Positions 10,891 to 23,162 of a stretch of DNA of 64,000 nucleotides are shown piece after piece. The stretch lies in assembly GCF_030272615.1 (NCBI RefSeq), contig NC_081405.1, forward strand, positions 161,020,694-161,084,693. Reading direction: 5' to 3'. The position numbers and the translations under genes are program-made. Source of the stretch: Cryptomeria japonica. Taxonomy: Eukaryota > Streptophyta > Pinopsida > Cupressales > Cupressaceae. The notes under the pieces are model-generated. The model was not told the DNA's origin. It saw only the letters and a program-made list of their open reading frames with translations, and searched no databases. Each line of letters begins with the position of its first letter. The stretch's first letter is position 1.

Positions 10891-12329
10891 CTATAATTGA
10901 AGCCTAGAAAGATAAACTACAACTACATTAGATTTACCTGTTTTATCAACAACTGTAATATCAATTTCCTGCATCAATAGTAACCATTGAACCAATCTTC
11001 CTGTAATTGAAGGCTTGTTCATGAGATATCGGATTGATGTATGATCAGTATGCACATAGATTTGATATCCTATGATATAATGACTAAATTTGTTAAGTGC
11101 ATAAATTACTGCCAACATCTCCTTCTCTATGACAGTATAATTAAGCTCAGGTCCCTGCATGTTTTTGTGATGAAATAAATTGCATTCTCCAAATTATCCA
11201 TCTCCTGCCCCAAAACTACTCCTATTGCATAGTCTGATGCATCTATATGAATATGAAAAGGTAATGACCAGTTCGGACCCTTGAGCACTGGTGCTTGAGT
11301 CAAGGCATGTTTGAGCCTCAAAAAACATTCATGGCATGCAGAAGTCCAGTTAAACTCCATATCCTTAGTCAAAAGAGAATATAAAGGTCCTGCAATTTTA
11401 CTAAAATCCTTAATAAACCCTCTATAATATCTAGCATGACCAAGGAAAATTTGGACATCCTTTTGTTTTGTGGGAACAAAGAGGTTTTGAATGACCTCAA
11501 TTTTAGCTGGGTCAACCTGTATTTTAGTTATAGAAATATGATGACCAAGAATTATGCCTTCCTGCATCATCATAAAACATTTTTCATTGTTCAATGAGAA
11601 ATTGTAGTCTTCACACCTCTGCAAAACTTTCTTCAAGTTATCCAATGCTTCTTCAAATTCTGAACCATAAGTGGTGAAATCATCCATATAAATCTCCATG
11701 CTATCCTAGGAAATATCTTAAAATATGCTTATGACTTCTCTTTGAAAAGTAGTTGGGGCATTACACAACCCAAAAGGAAGAACAAAATATGCATATGTTC
11801 CCCAAGGGCAAGTAAATGTAGTGTTTTCTTAATCTTCAAGAGCAATTTGAATCTAATTGTAGCCACTGAATCCATCCAAGAATGAAAAGTACCGCTTCCC
11901 TACCAAGGAATCTAACACTTGATCCACAAATGGTAATAGAGAATGATCCTTCCTAGTTGTTGAGTTCAAATCTCTATAATCTACAAATACCCACCATTTA
12001 CCTCCTTTCTTTGGAACTATGACCAAAGGTGACACCCACTGACTATTCAATATAGGATAGATAAATCCAGTATTTAATAACTTCTGCAGCTCCTCTTTTA
12101 CTATTTCCCTTAATGCATGATTAATTCTTTGTTGTGGTTGTCTAAGCAGTCTGAAGTCTTCTTTGATATAGATACGATGTATACAAATCATAGGATATAT
12201 TCCTTTCATATCTTTGTAATCCCATGCAAAAGCGTGTTGATGATATTTGAGCAATTCCACTAGTTTTAGCCTTTGAGTTTCAGTGAGTTGATTATTAATA
12301 TTCAAATATTTATTCGGATCAACTTCCAC
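10891..12329 (-). pseudogene. Reverse transcriptase-RNase H of the Athila/Tat-like element
   Basis: RT motifs are clear. SQWVSPLVIVPKKGGKWW, then FVDYRDLN, YFSFLDGFSGYN and LPFGLCNAPTTFQR precede the catalytic YMDDFTTYG (about 11690), which is intact. GHHISITKIQVDPAKI and the connection FLGHARYYRGFIKDFS follow. RNase H is recognised from IDASDYAIG, VIEKEMLAV and VHTDHTSIRYL, which supply the expected Asp, Glu and Asp residues. Stops interrupt the region after FSGYN and around the finger/palm joint, and a frame change lies near 11.15 kb between connection and RNase H. The order and motifs place it in a gypsy pol. Confidence 0.85.
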
Positions 12330-12550
12330 CTTAACAGTAAGATTGATCTAAGTTGCTTCAGATAGATAAGAAGTGCGGACTTCCTGTAGAAACAAGGTAT
12401 GCAATATATCAGTGGTTGCAAGAGAATCTAATGCTGTAATATTTGATGTTAATTCCTGCGATTGCTACTCCAGATTATATTGATTTTCCAAAATATTAGA
12501 AAGGATAGAATCATCATCCTGGAGTTGTATGAATGATTCTCTATTGATCA

Positions 12551-13110
12551 TCATAAGATGTCTGATAGAGTTAATTTCTCCTTGTAATTTACCCCCACAT
12601 CAGGCCAAACAACTTCTTCTTGATCGAGTTGTTGTTGAGCGGGTGAATACAGAGCAAGATTTTTGGTTGAATTTCCATCAGAAATAGTCATGTCTCCTAA
12701 TTTGCATCCAATAAATGCATCAATTGTAGCAAGCCAATGTCTTCCTAAGATGATTGGATATCCCCCCAATGTAGATTTAGGAGATAAGATCATAAAATCT
12801 GGTGGATATTCCTAGGAATCTAAAGTAACCACAACATCTTCAATCATACCATCAGGTTTATTGTAGAACTATTAGCAAGCTGCAGGACCATAGGAGTAGG
12901 TTTGAGGCTAGTTATATTAAAATTTTGCATAATATCCTTTGTCATTACATTAATTGCTTCTCCCAGATCTACTAGTTCATTCTTTATCTGAGTGCCATTG
13001 ATAACTATTTTCACAATAGGACTACCAGGGTCAAAATACTTAGGTATTGAAACTTTTCCCAACATAATATCAGCCAGTTGACCCATTACATGCAATGTTT
13101 TTGGATCCTT
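12551..13110 (-). pseudogene. Aspartic protease of the Athila/Tat-like element
   Basis: The minus strand gives ELVDLGEAINVMTKDIM. OTA-group plant gypsy proteases characteristically have a DLGA-type active site in place of DTGA/DSGA. Here the residue after DLG is Glu instead of Ala, a probable inactivating change. Upstream is a Lys-rich linker (KKPDRKKKDPK); downstream is a PIILGRHWLATIDAFIG segment like the C-terminal protease motif followed by RT. Stops separate the pieces. Confidence 0.7.
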
Positions 13111-15030
13111 TTTCTTTCTGTCAGGTTTCTTTAAACATGCATCTTTAATTGCCTTACCATAGATAGGAACATCCTTAATAGCTTGAAATAATGGAATGTT
13201 AACACATATGTTTCAGCTGATCAATGATATCAAAGTTTATATCTTCTTGCTGAGGAATCTCTTTAGATTGCAACCTTTGAGGAAATGGGGGAATTTGGTG
13301 ATTCTATGGAATTTCGACTGCTAGACTAGATTCTTCCTTTTCCTTTTGTACTTCAGTTATAATAGGATGGGACATGTTAGGCAAATTTATCCCTGATCGA
13401 AGGTGAATATCACTTATAGTAAGAGAATATGTTGGGTATTGATTAGGATCAGCTAAGTATACTTGTTGTTGTTGCGGAGGCTTGCTATTAGGATTTGACA
13501 TGGGTTAAGCATGAAGTTGTGTGGATTTAGGTGGAATAGTATTAGCAGCAGGAGGAGGCATTATGACAAGCTGTTGAGGCTGTTGCGGAGGTTGTTGATA
13601 ACCAGAAAACTGATTTGACCATTGTTGATTCCCTCTCCATTGAGGAGTAGGTTGCCAATTCGCTTGAAGTCATTGCCATGGTCCCTGAGATTGAGACCAA
13701 TTTCCTTGTGGCTGCTACCATTGTGAAGATTGATTGGAAAAAAATTCCCCTTGGCCTTGAGGATTATACCAGTTTTGATAATTTCCAAAATTTTGAGCAT
13801 ATGGGGGTTGCCACTGATTATTTTGTGCATAGAAATTTCCATTATAACCAGAAAAAGAAAGTGGATCAGGAGGCATACCTTGTCTTGTAAAATTTGGCCT
13901 TCTTTGAGAAACATATAATACTTGTTCATCATATCCATGGATTGGGTTGAAATTGGGAACATCAAGATTTGCAACCATCTTGCATCTATAGTCCCGCTTC
14001 TTCTTCCTACAATGCAGATAGAATTCTGCAAGCATTGCTTTAGCTTCCTCATGCTTCTTCTTAGCTTGAAGTGTGTCTAACTGAGTAGCCATATTGTTTA
14101 TGATATCTTCTTTGAAATCCTTCAAAAGGTGACTAATCTCCATTCATGAAACTCCATTACTGGATGTTGATGAAGTCACTCCTGACTTGAAATGCCTATT
14201 CTTCTTTGTAGAGGACCTGGAATACTTCTGAAATTTTTTACCAATGTCATTCCATGTTGATTGAGTTGTATCACCACCGCCCATAAGGTCTAAAGCATAT
14301 GTGCATTCATCACTAATCCCTCACAGAAATATCAGCTTAAGAGAATCTTCATTTAAAGTAATATGCTTGGACTTCTTAACACTGGATAGAAATCTCTCCA
14401 AATAATCTTCTAGACTCTCATCCTCCCTCTGTGTCATTCTAAAAATATCATCCCCATGGTGGTTAGTCCCTCTGCAATAATCTTTGTATTGACTAGAAAC
14501 AACCATTTCATTTCATCCCATGTATTGATTGTACTACTCCCTAGACTCATAAACCATCTCAAAGATGATTCTTTTAAAGTGGCAAGGAATATTTTAAGTC
14601 TATGAGCATCTGTAGTGTAATCATAGCTTTGACAGAGAAAATCAAATTCAAACAATAAAGTGTTAGGATCCTCTGTGACTAGTCCATAAAATTTAGGAAG
14701 AGAAGAACCTGGAATGTTCTTGAGATTAGCATTGTCATGCAAATCAGAAATGGGGAACTCAAATGTTGGATTCACGAGTGGTGGTGGGTTATTCTCACCG
14801 GGGGTGGATTTCCTTGCATTGGTCTTTGAGGAGAAGTTACTGGACAAGGATCCTCTTTAGGAAGTCCAAATAGGAAATGAAGGTTGTTCTCAGAAAGTTC
14901 AAATGCAAGCGCATTCAAATTATCTTGGTCTTGGTAAAGTACAGAAAAAGGGTTTACATCAGGTGCTTCATTTGGATTGAGTCTTGTATGATCAGGATGG
15001 TTGGGAAGGAATCTACCTTGGGATGGTTTG
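13111..15030 (-). pseudogene. Gag of the Athila/Tat-like element
   Basis: The capsid-like core shows IPGSSLPKFYGLVTEDPNTL, then RLKIFLATLKESSLRWF and TWDEMKWLFL, the usual order of the plant Retrotrans_gag domain. The C-terminal part is Gln/Asn/Pro-rich (WQPTPQWRGNQQW, QQPPQQPQQ) and leads to an IHLRSG motif common before OTA proteases. No CCHC zinc knuckle was seen. The N-terminus is out of frame with the core: upstream of about 14.82 kb another frame reads LPNHPDHTRLNPNEAPDV and continues to about 15030. A frameshift therefore lies in the Pro/Asn-rich stretch near 14.8 kb, and the protein may be cut off near 15030. Confidence 0.7.
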
Positions 15031-15400
15031 TGATTATTTATTAATTAATAATTAATGATTTATATTTTAAATTAAATTAATGGATGAAATTAATATTTGA
15101 TATTAATGAATGGATGTTTTTTTATTTTTTTAAGCGAAAGTGGAAAGCCACTAATATATTATATTAATATTAATACCTGGTTCAACAGCTCCTAGAGGAA
15201 AGAACCAGTGAAGAAAACCTCCATTCCTTTCTCAATTACATATCACAGATATATCATAGGACTATTAGATCTCCCCCTATGCCAAATATGTAGAGTTTAC
15301 CAATAGTCCACTAAAGGACCATATCCAGAAAGATTTTGGCCCAAGAGTAGTAAAATTTTCTTATGCTTGATACTTGGTTTTTAAAATAGGTCTCCACTAA
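15031..15400. other. AT-rich junction with possible LINE 3' end remnant
   Basis: Gag similarity stops in a TTTATTAATTAATAATTAAT stretch. From about 15118 a T-rich run is followed by AAGCGAAAGTGGAAAGCCAC. On the minus strand this resembles the GTGGCTTTCCAC...AAAAA tail seen at 3' ends of plant LINEs, so a short minus-strand LINE tail may lie here. No coding content was seen. Confidence 0.3.
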
Positions 15401-15403
15401 CAT

Positions 15404-15985
15404 TGCATGTTATGTGCCTTCGCTGTTTCACTGACTTTGTGCCTAAAATTTCCTTTAGCCTTGCAAAATGGCGAATACGACCCACATTGTGTGTTATGCG
15501 CCTTGCTAACTGTGTGCCCGACATTTCCTTTAGCCTCGCAAAATAATGAATTGTGTGTTTTGCGCCTTCATTTTTTTGTTGATTGCATGCCCGACATTTC
15601 CTTTAGCCTCGCAAAACAGAAAATGCGACTAACATAGTGTGTTAGTCATCTTAGCTATTTCACAGACTACATGGCTGATATTTGCTTTAGTCTCGTGAAA
15701 CAGCAAATACGCCCCACATTGCGTGTTATGTGCCTTCTTTCACTGTATCTTTGCCTGTGTGCCCAACATTTCCTTTAGCCTCATGAAACAATGAAATGTG
15801 TGTTATACGCATTCCTTATTTTGCTGACTATGTGCCTGACAATTCCTTTAGCCTCGTGAAATAGCGAATGCAACTAACATAGTGTGTTATGCACCTTCGC
15901 TATTTCGCGGATTGCGTGGTCGGCATTTTCTTTAGTCTTGTGAAATGGTGAATTTGACCAACATTGTGTGTTATGCACCTTCATT
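15404..15985. repeat. Tandem array of ~83-bp units with self-complementary ends
   Basis: About seven diverged units start with GTGTGTTATGCGCCTT at roughly 15404, 15489, 15557, 15640, 15723, 15798, 15883 and 15966, with intervals of 68-85 bp. Within a unit, TTCGCTATTTCGC near the start is complementary to GCGAAATAGCGAA near the end, so each unit can fold into a stem of about 13 bp with a 30-40-nt loop. The plus-strand ORF across it is a repeat artefact. Confidence 0.8.
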
Positions 15986-16283
15986 GTGTTATGAGAGGAA
16001 AATGGTCGAGTCCAAGTCTTTCTATGGCATGAATTTTTGCATACATTTTGCTTCTAATTTCTAAAAATAGAACTCTGCCTACATTTCTGGCAGCATGCTG
16101 AAATGGGCAAACATTCTAAACATCAAGGGAGTGCTTGATACTATCCAAATTCATCTCCATTTTGCAAGTAATGCTTAGAATGTTGGGACCTATAAATTTT
16201 CGAGGGATTAGGGTTTTTGCTTTTCGTGAAAACATTTAGAAAAATTAAACCTTTGTAGCGCATTATTATAATTCATATTGAAC

Positions 16284-16326
16284 TTGAACCTTTGAACCTT
16301 TTTGGTTCAAAGTTCAAGGTTCAATT
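16284..16326. repeat. Inverted repeat of TTGAACC motifs
   Basis: TTGAACCTTTGAACC is followed after a short T run by GGTTCAAAGTTCAAGGTTC, giving a hairpin-forming inverted repeat. Related GGTTCAA motifs recur up to about 16440. No coding content was seen in 16.0-16.6 kb. Confidence 0.55.
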
Positions 16327-16639
16327 ATTTCTCTTGCATGAGACGTGACTTTGTAATATTTTTTTTACTAAGCAAGTGAGAATGCGTTATGTCTATTTTG
16401 AACCATTTGCAAATCGGTTCAAGGTTAACGGTTCAAAATGTTCCTTTATTTTTATCCAAGGTCTTTGCTCGTCATTTTTCCACTTAAGCACAAGGGTTTG
16501 TGTATCGTCTTGAGGGGGGCCCTTTTAAGTCTAGGCCTGGTTGGGTTTTGATAAGTTTTAATTTTGCCTAAGTCTTAAGTCTTTTCCTATGTCTCTGTCA
16601 GGCTTCCTAAAGATCAAGCAGGTTCCTATTGATCTCACG

Positions 16640-18515
16640 GCTATTGCTATACCGCAACCCAAAAGTGCTCGATGTTTATTCATCGTGACTTGGTGACTAA
16701 GTGTTGGGACCTGTGAGAAAGGTGTAGAGTGCAGTGAGTCCAAGAATATCGGAAGTTAGGTTTTCTGACTATCTCGATCACTCAATGGAAAGGGATAAGG
16801 CAAACCATTTATCCCACATTTGTGGTGGGGAGGAGCATTTTAGTATTTAAACATAAAGCTACACACATTAATAGTGTCAAAGCTTAAAGGCTTTTGGCAA
16901 GTAGCAGTTCAGAAGCGGCGAGCCCCCTGCGCGCATCTCAAAGCACCCAAAATTTTGTAGTAAAAGGGCAAGTTAAATAGCGAGCAGGTTGAATGCAGAT
17001 CCATGACCATCGCTATACTGCCATGCAAAGGTGATCGACTGTTAATGGTCACGACTTGGCGACTGATGAGGTGGCAGATAAGTGGTAGACACGTGGTGAC
17101 ACCGTAGCATAGGATGTAGCCACTTAGAGGGGCTAAGGGTCGAGCAAGTCAAAAAGATCAACGGTGATCAAGATGGATCCAAGGGTTGTCACTATGTCAC
17201 GACGTAAAAATGCTCACCAGATATCGCCTGCGACTTGGTGAAAAACCACTAGCAGTGAACCATGGTCGGCAGTTAGTGCAAGTGGTTAAGGCAGGTGGTT
17301 CATTCCAATGGTTAGTGGAGGTCGTGCTAAGGTGTCAGAGTGGAGAGCCTAGAATGAGTACCCTCGCGATAGGTGGCACCTAGTTGTAAACTCAGGAGAC
17401 AATCAAAGGGTGCCATGTGGTAGACAGGTGAAGGTGTATATCGAGCAGACCATGGCTTCAATGGATCATTGAAGGGACTCACCGAAGGCATCAGTTTCAT
17501 CAACATAGAAGGTGTCGATGAAACTAAGGTTTTGATAAGACGTGAAACCAGTTTACCAAATGCTCGGATCCATCGACAAAGGCACATCGAAGAAGTATCA
17601 ATCGGTTCCATCGAAAAGTGAAGGCATCGATGAAAATGCAGTTTCGATGAGACAAGAAAATGGATGGTTGAAAAGGAAGTTTGGCTGAAAGGATGATGCC
17701 AAATAAACCAAAGGAAGTGGTGGGCTCGGTGGCGATGACTTGGCGGTCCAGGTGGGTCAGGTGGCAAACTAGAGGTGCCACGTGGTGACACTGTGGCATA
17801 GGCGAGAGCCATTCAGAGAGGCTAAGGCTTGAGTAGGTTAACAGGATCTGACGGTCGGGTGAGATGATCTAACGGTTGTCACCATGTTGCGATTCGAAGG
17901 TGCTCGCTAGCTATCCCAGGCAACTTGGCGACAAAGCACGTGTGCTAAAAGGAAAGTGGCCCATGCATTAAGGATCGAGCAACTTGAGGGAAGATCTATG
18001 GCAGTCACTATACCGCCATGTGAGGATGCCTGATGGTTATAACCTACGACATAGTGACTAACCAGGTGGCAGTTGAGGTGGTATTCCAGGTGGGCGCGGG
18101 GTGAGTTAGGGCATGCCACGTACCAGGAGTATAAGAAGAATCAGGGCGGGCCTAAGTCCAGTGGCAAGACTAGGTGGCCATCTAGATTGATCCAAAGGCA
18201 AATCAAGATGTGCCATATATCGGGTCCGTCAAAAAATAAAGTGATAGAGGGAGCCGCTCAGGCGAGATAAGGGTCGGGCAAGTCAAGGTAGATCAACAGT
18301 GATCCGAGGGAGATCAACAGCTATCACCAAGTCACAATGGAAAGTTACTCAATGGATTTTAGGCACGACGTGGTGACTAAGCGGTGGAACCCGTTGGAAG
18401 AACAGTTTGGAGGAATTAAAGAACAAGCAGGTTCAAAGAAGATCTACGGTTGTCGCCATACTACAAGATGGAGGTGCTCAGATTTTAATGGCCGCGACTT
18501 GGTGACTAAAGGAAA
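16640..18515. repeat. Complex dispersed-tandem repeat with GACTTGGTGACTAA core
   Basis: At least eight degenerate copies of a module are present. The module has roughly the form GATCTACGGTTGTCGCCATA, then AAGGTGCTCG, then CGCGACTTGGTGACTAA and GGTGGCA. The core lies near 16687, 17050, 17231, 17738, 17919, 18047, 18365 and 18492. Larger pieces also repeat, for example the ACACGTGGTGACAC / GCATAGG / GGGGCTAAGG block near 17.1 kb and again near 17.8 kb. Spacing is irregular (about 130-500 bp). The ORFs across it on either strand follow the repeat and resemble no known protein. It may be the body of an LTR or an old satellite. Confidence 0.65.
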
Positions 18516-18540
18516 AGTGCTTAGAGAGAAGGCCTCTTGA

Positions 18541-19739
18541 TCCACTGGCACCAAAGAATTTTAAATATTTAAAAGGAATATTTGCAGATCTATGCAAGTT
18601 GCATATGACATTGCTTCAAGATGAAAATGGGTTGGTAAGAGGTACCCAGGAGATCTATAGGGAGATATGCAAAGAACATAATGGTGCGCCGCTCTGTGAT
18701 AAGAACTCATCAATGCTCTAGCACATGATGATCCACCGACATTATGAATCTGTCAGTTGTTGCAACCATTTTTGGGTAATAGGAGCTTGCCCTTTCGGCC
18801 ATTTTCTAAGTGAATGCCCAGTGAATTAATGATGTACGCATCCCAGAAGGAATGTTAGATTTCTCCCTCAACTGCAATGGCATAGAAATATAACTTTTGC
18901 AATAAATGACTATTAGGGTAAGATTTTTCTTCTAGGTTGTCTTAAGCTTGTTGCATCCTGATTTCTATAAAAGGATACCAAGGCTACCTAGAAAAGGGAC
19001 ACAAAAAAAATTTGTAGCTAAACTCTGGCAAAATTAATATAGGCCTTTGTCTTAGCAATTTCTGAGTCAAATATGAAGTACTTGTAACCTTCTGACAGAG
19101 GAATGAAATATACAGTCCAAAGAATTTAAACTCGGACTTGTATTGTCTCTATGTCATTGTACTGGTGTTTATTCCATTTAAGTAATCAAGGATTGCTTAT
19201 TTGAATGATTTACTAGGCATCTAATGAAGTTGTTTTTAGTCTTTTTTTGGAGGAAAATATAAATATACTTTAAACAAATCCATTGATATCAGCACTTTTG
19301 GTGTGGATTGGATCATGAAGTTTGGTGCAGATTAGGACTTTGTATATGTCAGGCATATTCAGAGTTGATAGATTAGGAATTTGTGATTTGTGTATTAGTT
19401 TCTCTTGTCAGGTTGCATTCTGTTATAGATGACTCTGTTGCCCAGATAAGGCATTGGTTTACTTGTTGGGTTTTGGGTCCATTTTGTGATCCTTTTCAAA
19501 AGTCAAATCAACTTTACATTTAGGTTTAGTTGTACTGGTCAGTAAGGAAACTTTGCAGGAATTTACACTGGTTTTCTGCAAACCATTTACTATTTTTGTG
19601 AGAAAATAGTCTTTAAAAGGGTTCACCTACCCAAGCTTTTGTAAGCTTAAAGTGTAGGAGGTTTCCTAATTCTGGAACCTCATATTGTTGTCTTTATTTC
19701 AAACTTTTTTTGTTCTCTTCCATTGCAGCACAGAGGCAA
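18541..19739. other. Non-coding interval, nothing recognised
   Basis: No ORF above background, no terminal repeat and no RNA gene were recognised. It separates the 16.6-18.5 kb repeat from the 3' side of LINE-1. Confidence 0.5.
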
Positions 19740-20330
19740 TAATTTTCACTTTTAAAGAGAAGAAATAGAAGTTTTCAAAATGGAGAACAATATAGGAAAC
19801 AATCCTCCAATTAGAGCATTGCCATTCCAAAGGTCATACGACCTAACTACAGCAAGAAGATTATCCCCCACAACAAATTCCTCTCTAACAGTTTTGGAAG
19901 CAACATTTTGAAACTTTTTCCAACATTGTAAAACATCAAGCACATTCAAAAGAAACCCGAGACTAGCTGGAAAGGAAAAATCAGCTTCTTTTTCTTGGGG
20001 ATATAAAATACCATCACCTAAAATGCGAAGAACAGAGTGCTTACAATGTTGGCACTATAGTTTGAATACTTGACCAAGATGAACATCTAAAATGTGGTCC
20101 TCGAAAGGTCTCTCCCAATCTTCAATTTTTAACTGTGTCGTATAATTTCTCGAGGAGTATTCCATTGTGCAATAAGGGTCTAAAGAAAAGAACGATGACA
20201 AGCATAAGTCTTACCAAATGTGAGGATGAAAGATTTGTCACACGCTAGATGCATAGAGGGGAATAATAAAGAAGTCATCCACCGCTAAGACCAATCTACA
20301 GACCATAGAAAACAATGGAGGGCAACCATA

Positions 20331-20974
20331 TCACCAGACCAATTCTAAAGTTATGACTTCTGCAAGAGGAGGAAAGTCTTCAAATTTATGATGAAGAATA
20401 GTAGAATCTACTACAACTTGGTCACACCCCAAATTTTCTAGAACATCTGCAACTTTATTGCCCTCTCTGAGAGTATGAGATATAACATATTCTTCAATGA
20501 GTATATCAATTCTCAAGCTTGATAAATAATGTAGGATATGTTCCAATTATAAGATTGCCTTTTTATGATAGCATTGATAATAATAGTTGAATCTCCTTCT
20601 ATGTGAATTTTTGAAATCCTTAACTTTTTTGCCATAGCCACACCACTTAACAAGGCCTAAGCCTCAACAATGTTATTTGTACCATAAGGAATAGAAGATG
20701 CTTTGAATGCCAAAGGATTACCTAAATGATCTCGAATGCACACTCCAATCCCTAAGGCTTCTGGGTTACCTCTAGAGGAACCGTCAAAATTAAGTTTCAC
20801 AAAACCTTGATTTGGAGGTTGCCAACAAATTTTTGACCTATCAACTGGTGGTTTGCCACTCCCAAAAGAAGATGTAAAAGAAGGGACACATAATCTTTTC
20901 CATTCCTTAATAATGAGACTATCCCAAGTAGTAAAAAGATAGTTACTAGTTGTGCACTTTACAAATGCATTCAC
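20331..20974 (-). pseudogene. LINE-1 RNase H domain
   Basis: KLNFDGSSRGNPEALGIGVC is the first strand and active-site region (Asp in FDGSSRG). NIVEAQAL-type sequence begins at the end of the first ORF (NNIVEA). The C-terminal HTLREGNKVADVLENLG is the H..RE.N..AD motif with the last catalytic Asp. It is the plant RVT_3-type RNase H found downstream of RT in L1 LINEs, removing RNA from RNA:DNA hybrids. A frame change or stop separates the two halves near 20.6 kb. Confidence 0.8.
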
Positions 20975-21130
20975 CTACTCTGAAATATATTTCTCCAAAC
21001 CATCCAATATCACTTGCAAAGGAGAAGCAACCTACATAAATATTCTCCTATTTCGTTCCCACCAAATTGACCATATGACAATAGCTGGAATACACCTCCA
21101 AATGCATGCAAAAAGATGATGAATAAATGA

Positions 21131-22586
21131 TGAACAGTTAGTACCAAACCGGTACTAAGAGGGGGGGTGAATCAGTACAGGCACAAACACTTTTCCTGAA
21201 CTGGTTTGACTATAAATAGTGCACTTGACTAGCAAGCACTAACACCAGTCTAAACCAGATTACTATTGGTAAAACACAATGAGAATGTGAAAGACATAAA
21301 CCAGTAACCCTTAGCTTTCCATACAATCTAATACCTCATTTCCACTTCACCCTTATGCATAAACAAGTAATCTATCATCAAAAATATAATGACTGCTAGT
21401 TCAACATATTTTACCATTGACATAAAACACTAAACCATTAGATGAAAGGCATCACACATGACACACTAATTTTTCACGTGGAAACCCAACTGGGAAAAAC
21501 CACGATGGGGATGAATACCCACAAGCTGTTCTTTGAACTCTTTTGAAGTCCGCTCTGTTAGGAGCCTAGTCTGGTTACAGACTTTTACAATAGGTTCTGC
21601 AAGGAACCAATCCTGCTAGGGATCACCCTGTTAAAGGTTACCTCGCAAGAGGATTTGAAGAACTCATTGAATTGAGTCCCCATGTTAAAGGATTTACACA
21701 AAAGCCTATTAAAGCTACCCGATTAAGGGATTTTCCAACTGCTAAAATGGTTAGAAGTCAACAGGTAATACACCGATCTGATAACAGCACTCAATGCCAA
21801 GGAAGATCTACTTTAGCTCTTTTTCATCTACAATCACACTCTGTAGGTATCAACACACTTCTTCGGTCTGGCAAGAATCAAGTATCACTCACTGGGATAC
21901 CCACATACCATTTGCCAACAACTTCAAAATGAAAAACATCGTCGACCTTATAGGAAATAGATAGGTCTGTAGCATAAACCCTAAACCCTAAACATTTAGG
22001 TTTTACAATCCAGTCAGTTCAATCCTGACCATTAATCACACTGCATCGAATACAATAGTCTTGAACAGATATCAAGATGTTCTCCAACATTCATTCTTTG
22101 CTGCTTCAAGAAGCTAATAACTCATCATGTGCTCTCCACTATTTATAGAGACTTTGCACATTCCCAAGGTAGATAGGATCAATCTCCATGCAAGATCCTT
22201 AAGGAAATCCTTCATGCGCACAAGGCTAATGTGGCAACACTTATCTGGTCTTCATTACAATGCTAACTCATCACAAGATGTCATCGGTTGAATCACACAA
22301 TCTTGGAATGCATCAACCGGAAACCCTGAAGCTGAGACTACCAACCAGTAGTCATGCCAAATAAAACCCCAATACTAAACTTCCATTTACCAGATTTTAT
22401 TCCAACATACCAGTTCACCTTGAACAAACATACTGCTTCACTTTTTCACAAATACCAGTTTACATCAACATACTGGTCATCTTGCCAGTTTGCTTACTAC
22501 AACATACCGGTTTATACTTCAGCATATTGACATCAATGACAACATACAATATCATCATGTCATCATGCTCTGCACATATGCCAACA
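21131..22586 (-). mobile_element. Solo LTR (about 1.46 kb) inserted in LINE-1
   Basis: On the minus strand it begins TGTTGGCATATGTGCAG and ends with CCGGTTTGGTACTAACTGTTCA. The ending and the preceding CCCCCTCTTAGTACC are typical of plant LTR termini. No internal coding region is associated, so it is a solo LTR. Flanks AATGA (21126-21130) and AAAGA (22587-22591) match at 4 of 5 bases and are a candidate TSD. The LINE zinc-binding domain ends on one side and the sequence leading to RNase H (CIWRCIPAIVIWSIWWERNR) begins on the other, so the insertion splits the LINE. Many ACCAGT/ACCGGT motifs occur inside. Confidence 0.7.
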
Positions 22587-22599
22587 AAAGAGAACTGGA

Positions 22600-23150
22600 A
22601 AAAAGAATGGGCCAGGATTAAAACAATTCCCATAATGTGTTAGGCAATGGCATTAATAGATTAAGCTTGTTCATAACAAAACAACAACATTGTTGGGTTG
22701 AAGAACATCTTAAGAACAAATGATCAACTGATTCAACAACCTCGTCACATAACACACAATAAAAGGGTTGGGCAATATGTAGTTTAACCAATTTATCACT
22801 GGTTAAAATCCTCTTTCTTAAAGCTAGCCAAGCAAAATAACCAGATTTTGGGAGAACAACACTATCCCAACAAAAAGAGAATGCCCTATGCTTAAATGAT
22901 GATTTTCCATGCCTCTAATAGCAGAATAGCCATCTTTAATCAAGTAGTTGCCATCTTTTGCAGGTGCCCAAACTAGCTTATCTTGCTTATTTGAAATATA
23001 TACTATTATATCCAATAATATATTTTGAAGACAAGCTTTTTGTTCATCATCAATGGGCAGCTCTGAAGTATCCTTCCAAAATGCTTTCCTTGAGAAAAGA
23101 TCTACTCTACATACATAGTCTATCAAATAAGAACCCCAATAATTCTTGAC
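22600..23150 (-). pseudogene. LINE-1 zinc-binding reverse transcriptase domain (zf-RVT)
   Basis: The minus strand shows KLVWAPAKDGNYLIKDGYSA, the start of the plant zf-RVT domain. It is followed in shifted frames by KLVKLHIAQPFYCVLCD and VDHLFLRCS, which carry Cys and His ligands. The domain lies between RT and the solo LTR. Frameshifts lie near 22.85 kb. Confidence 0.65.
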
Positions 23151-23162
23151 AATCTGACTAAC

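Larger units (their letters stand above)
5542..15030 (-). mobile_element. Athila/Tat-like Ty3/gypsy element (minus strand), decayed, 5' part missing
   Basis: On the minus strand the order is gag (to about 15030), protease, RT, RNase H, integrase (ending 9420), a G-rich tract, an accessory ORF (8984-6649), a second PPT-like tract and a putative 3' LTR (6637-5542). A DLG-type protease, a Gln/Asn-rich gag C-terminus, the absence of a chromodomain and an extra 3' ORF all fit the non-chromovirus OTA group (Athila/Tat). The 5' LTR and PBS are not seen: the coding similarity ends in AT-rich sequence near 15030, so the copy is truncated or interrupted. Many stops and several frameshifts show it is dead. 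Confidence 0.75.

Noticed and set aside
17327-17812. 161-codon minus-strand ORF
   Set aside because: It overlaps the irregular repeat block, its sequence follows repeat modules, and no domain is visible.
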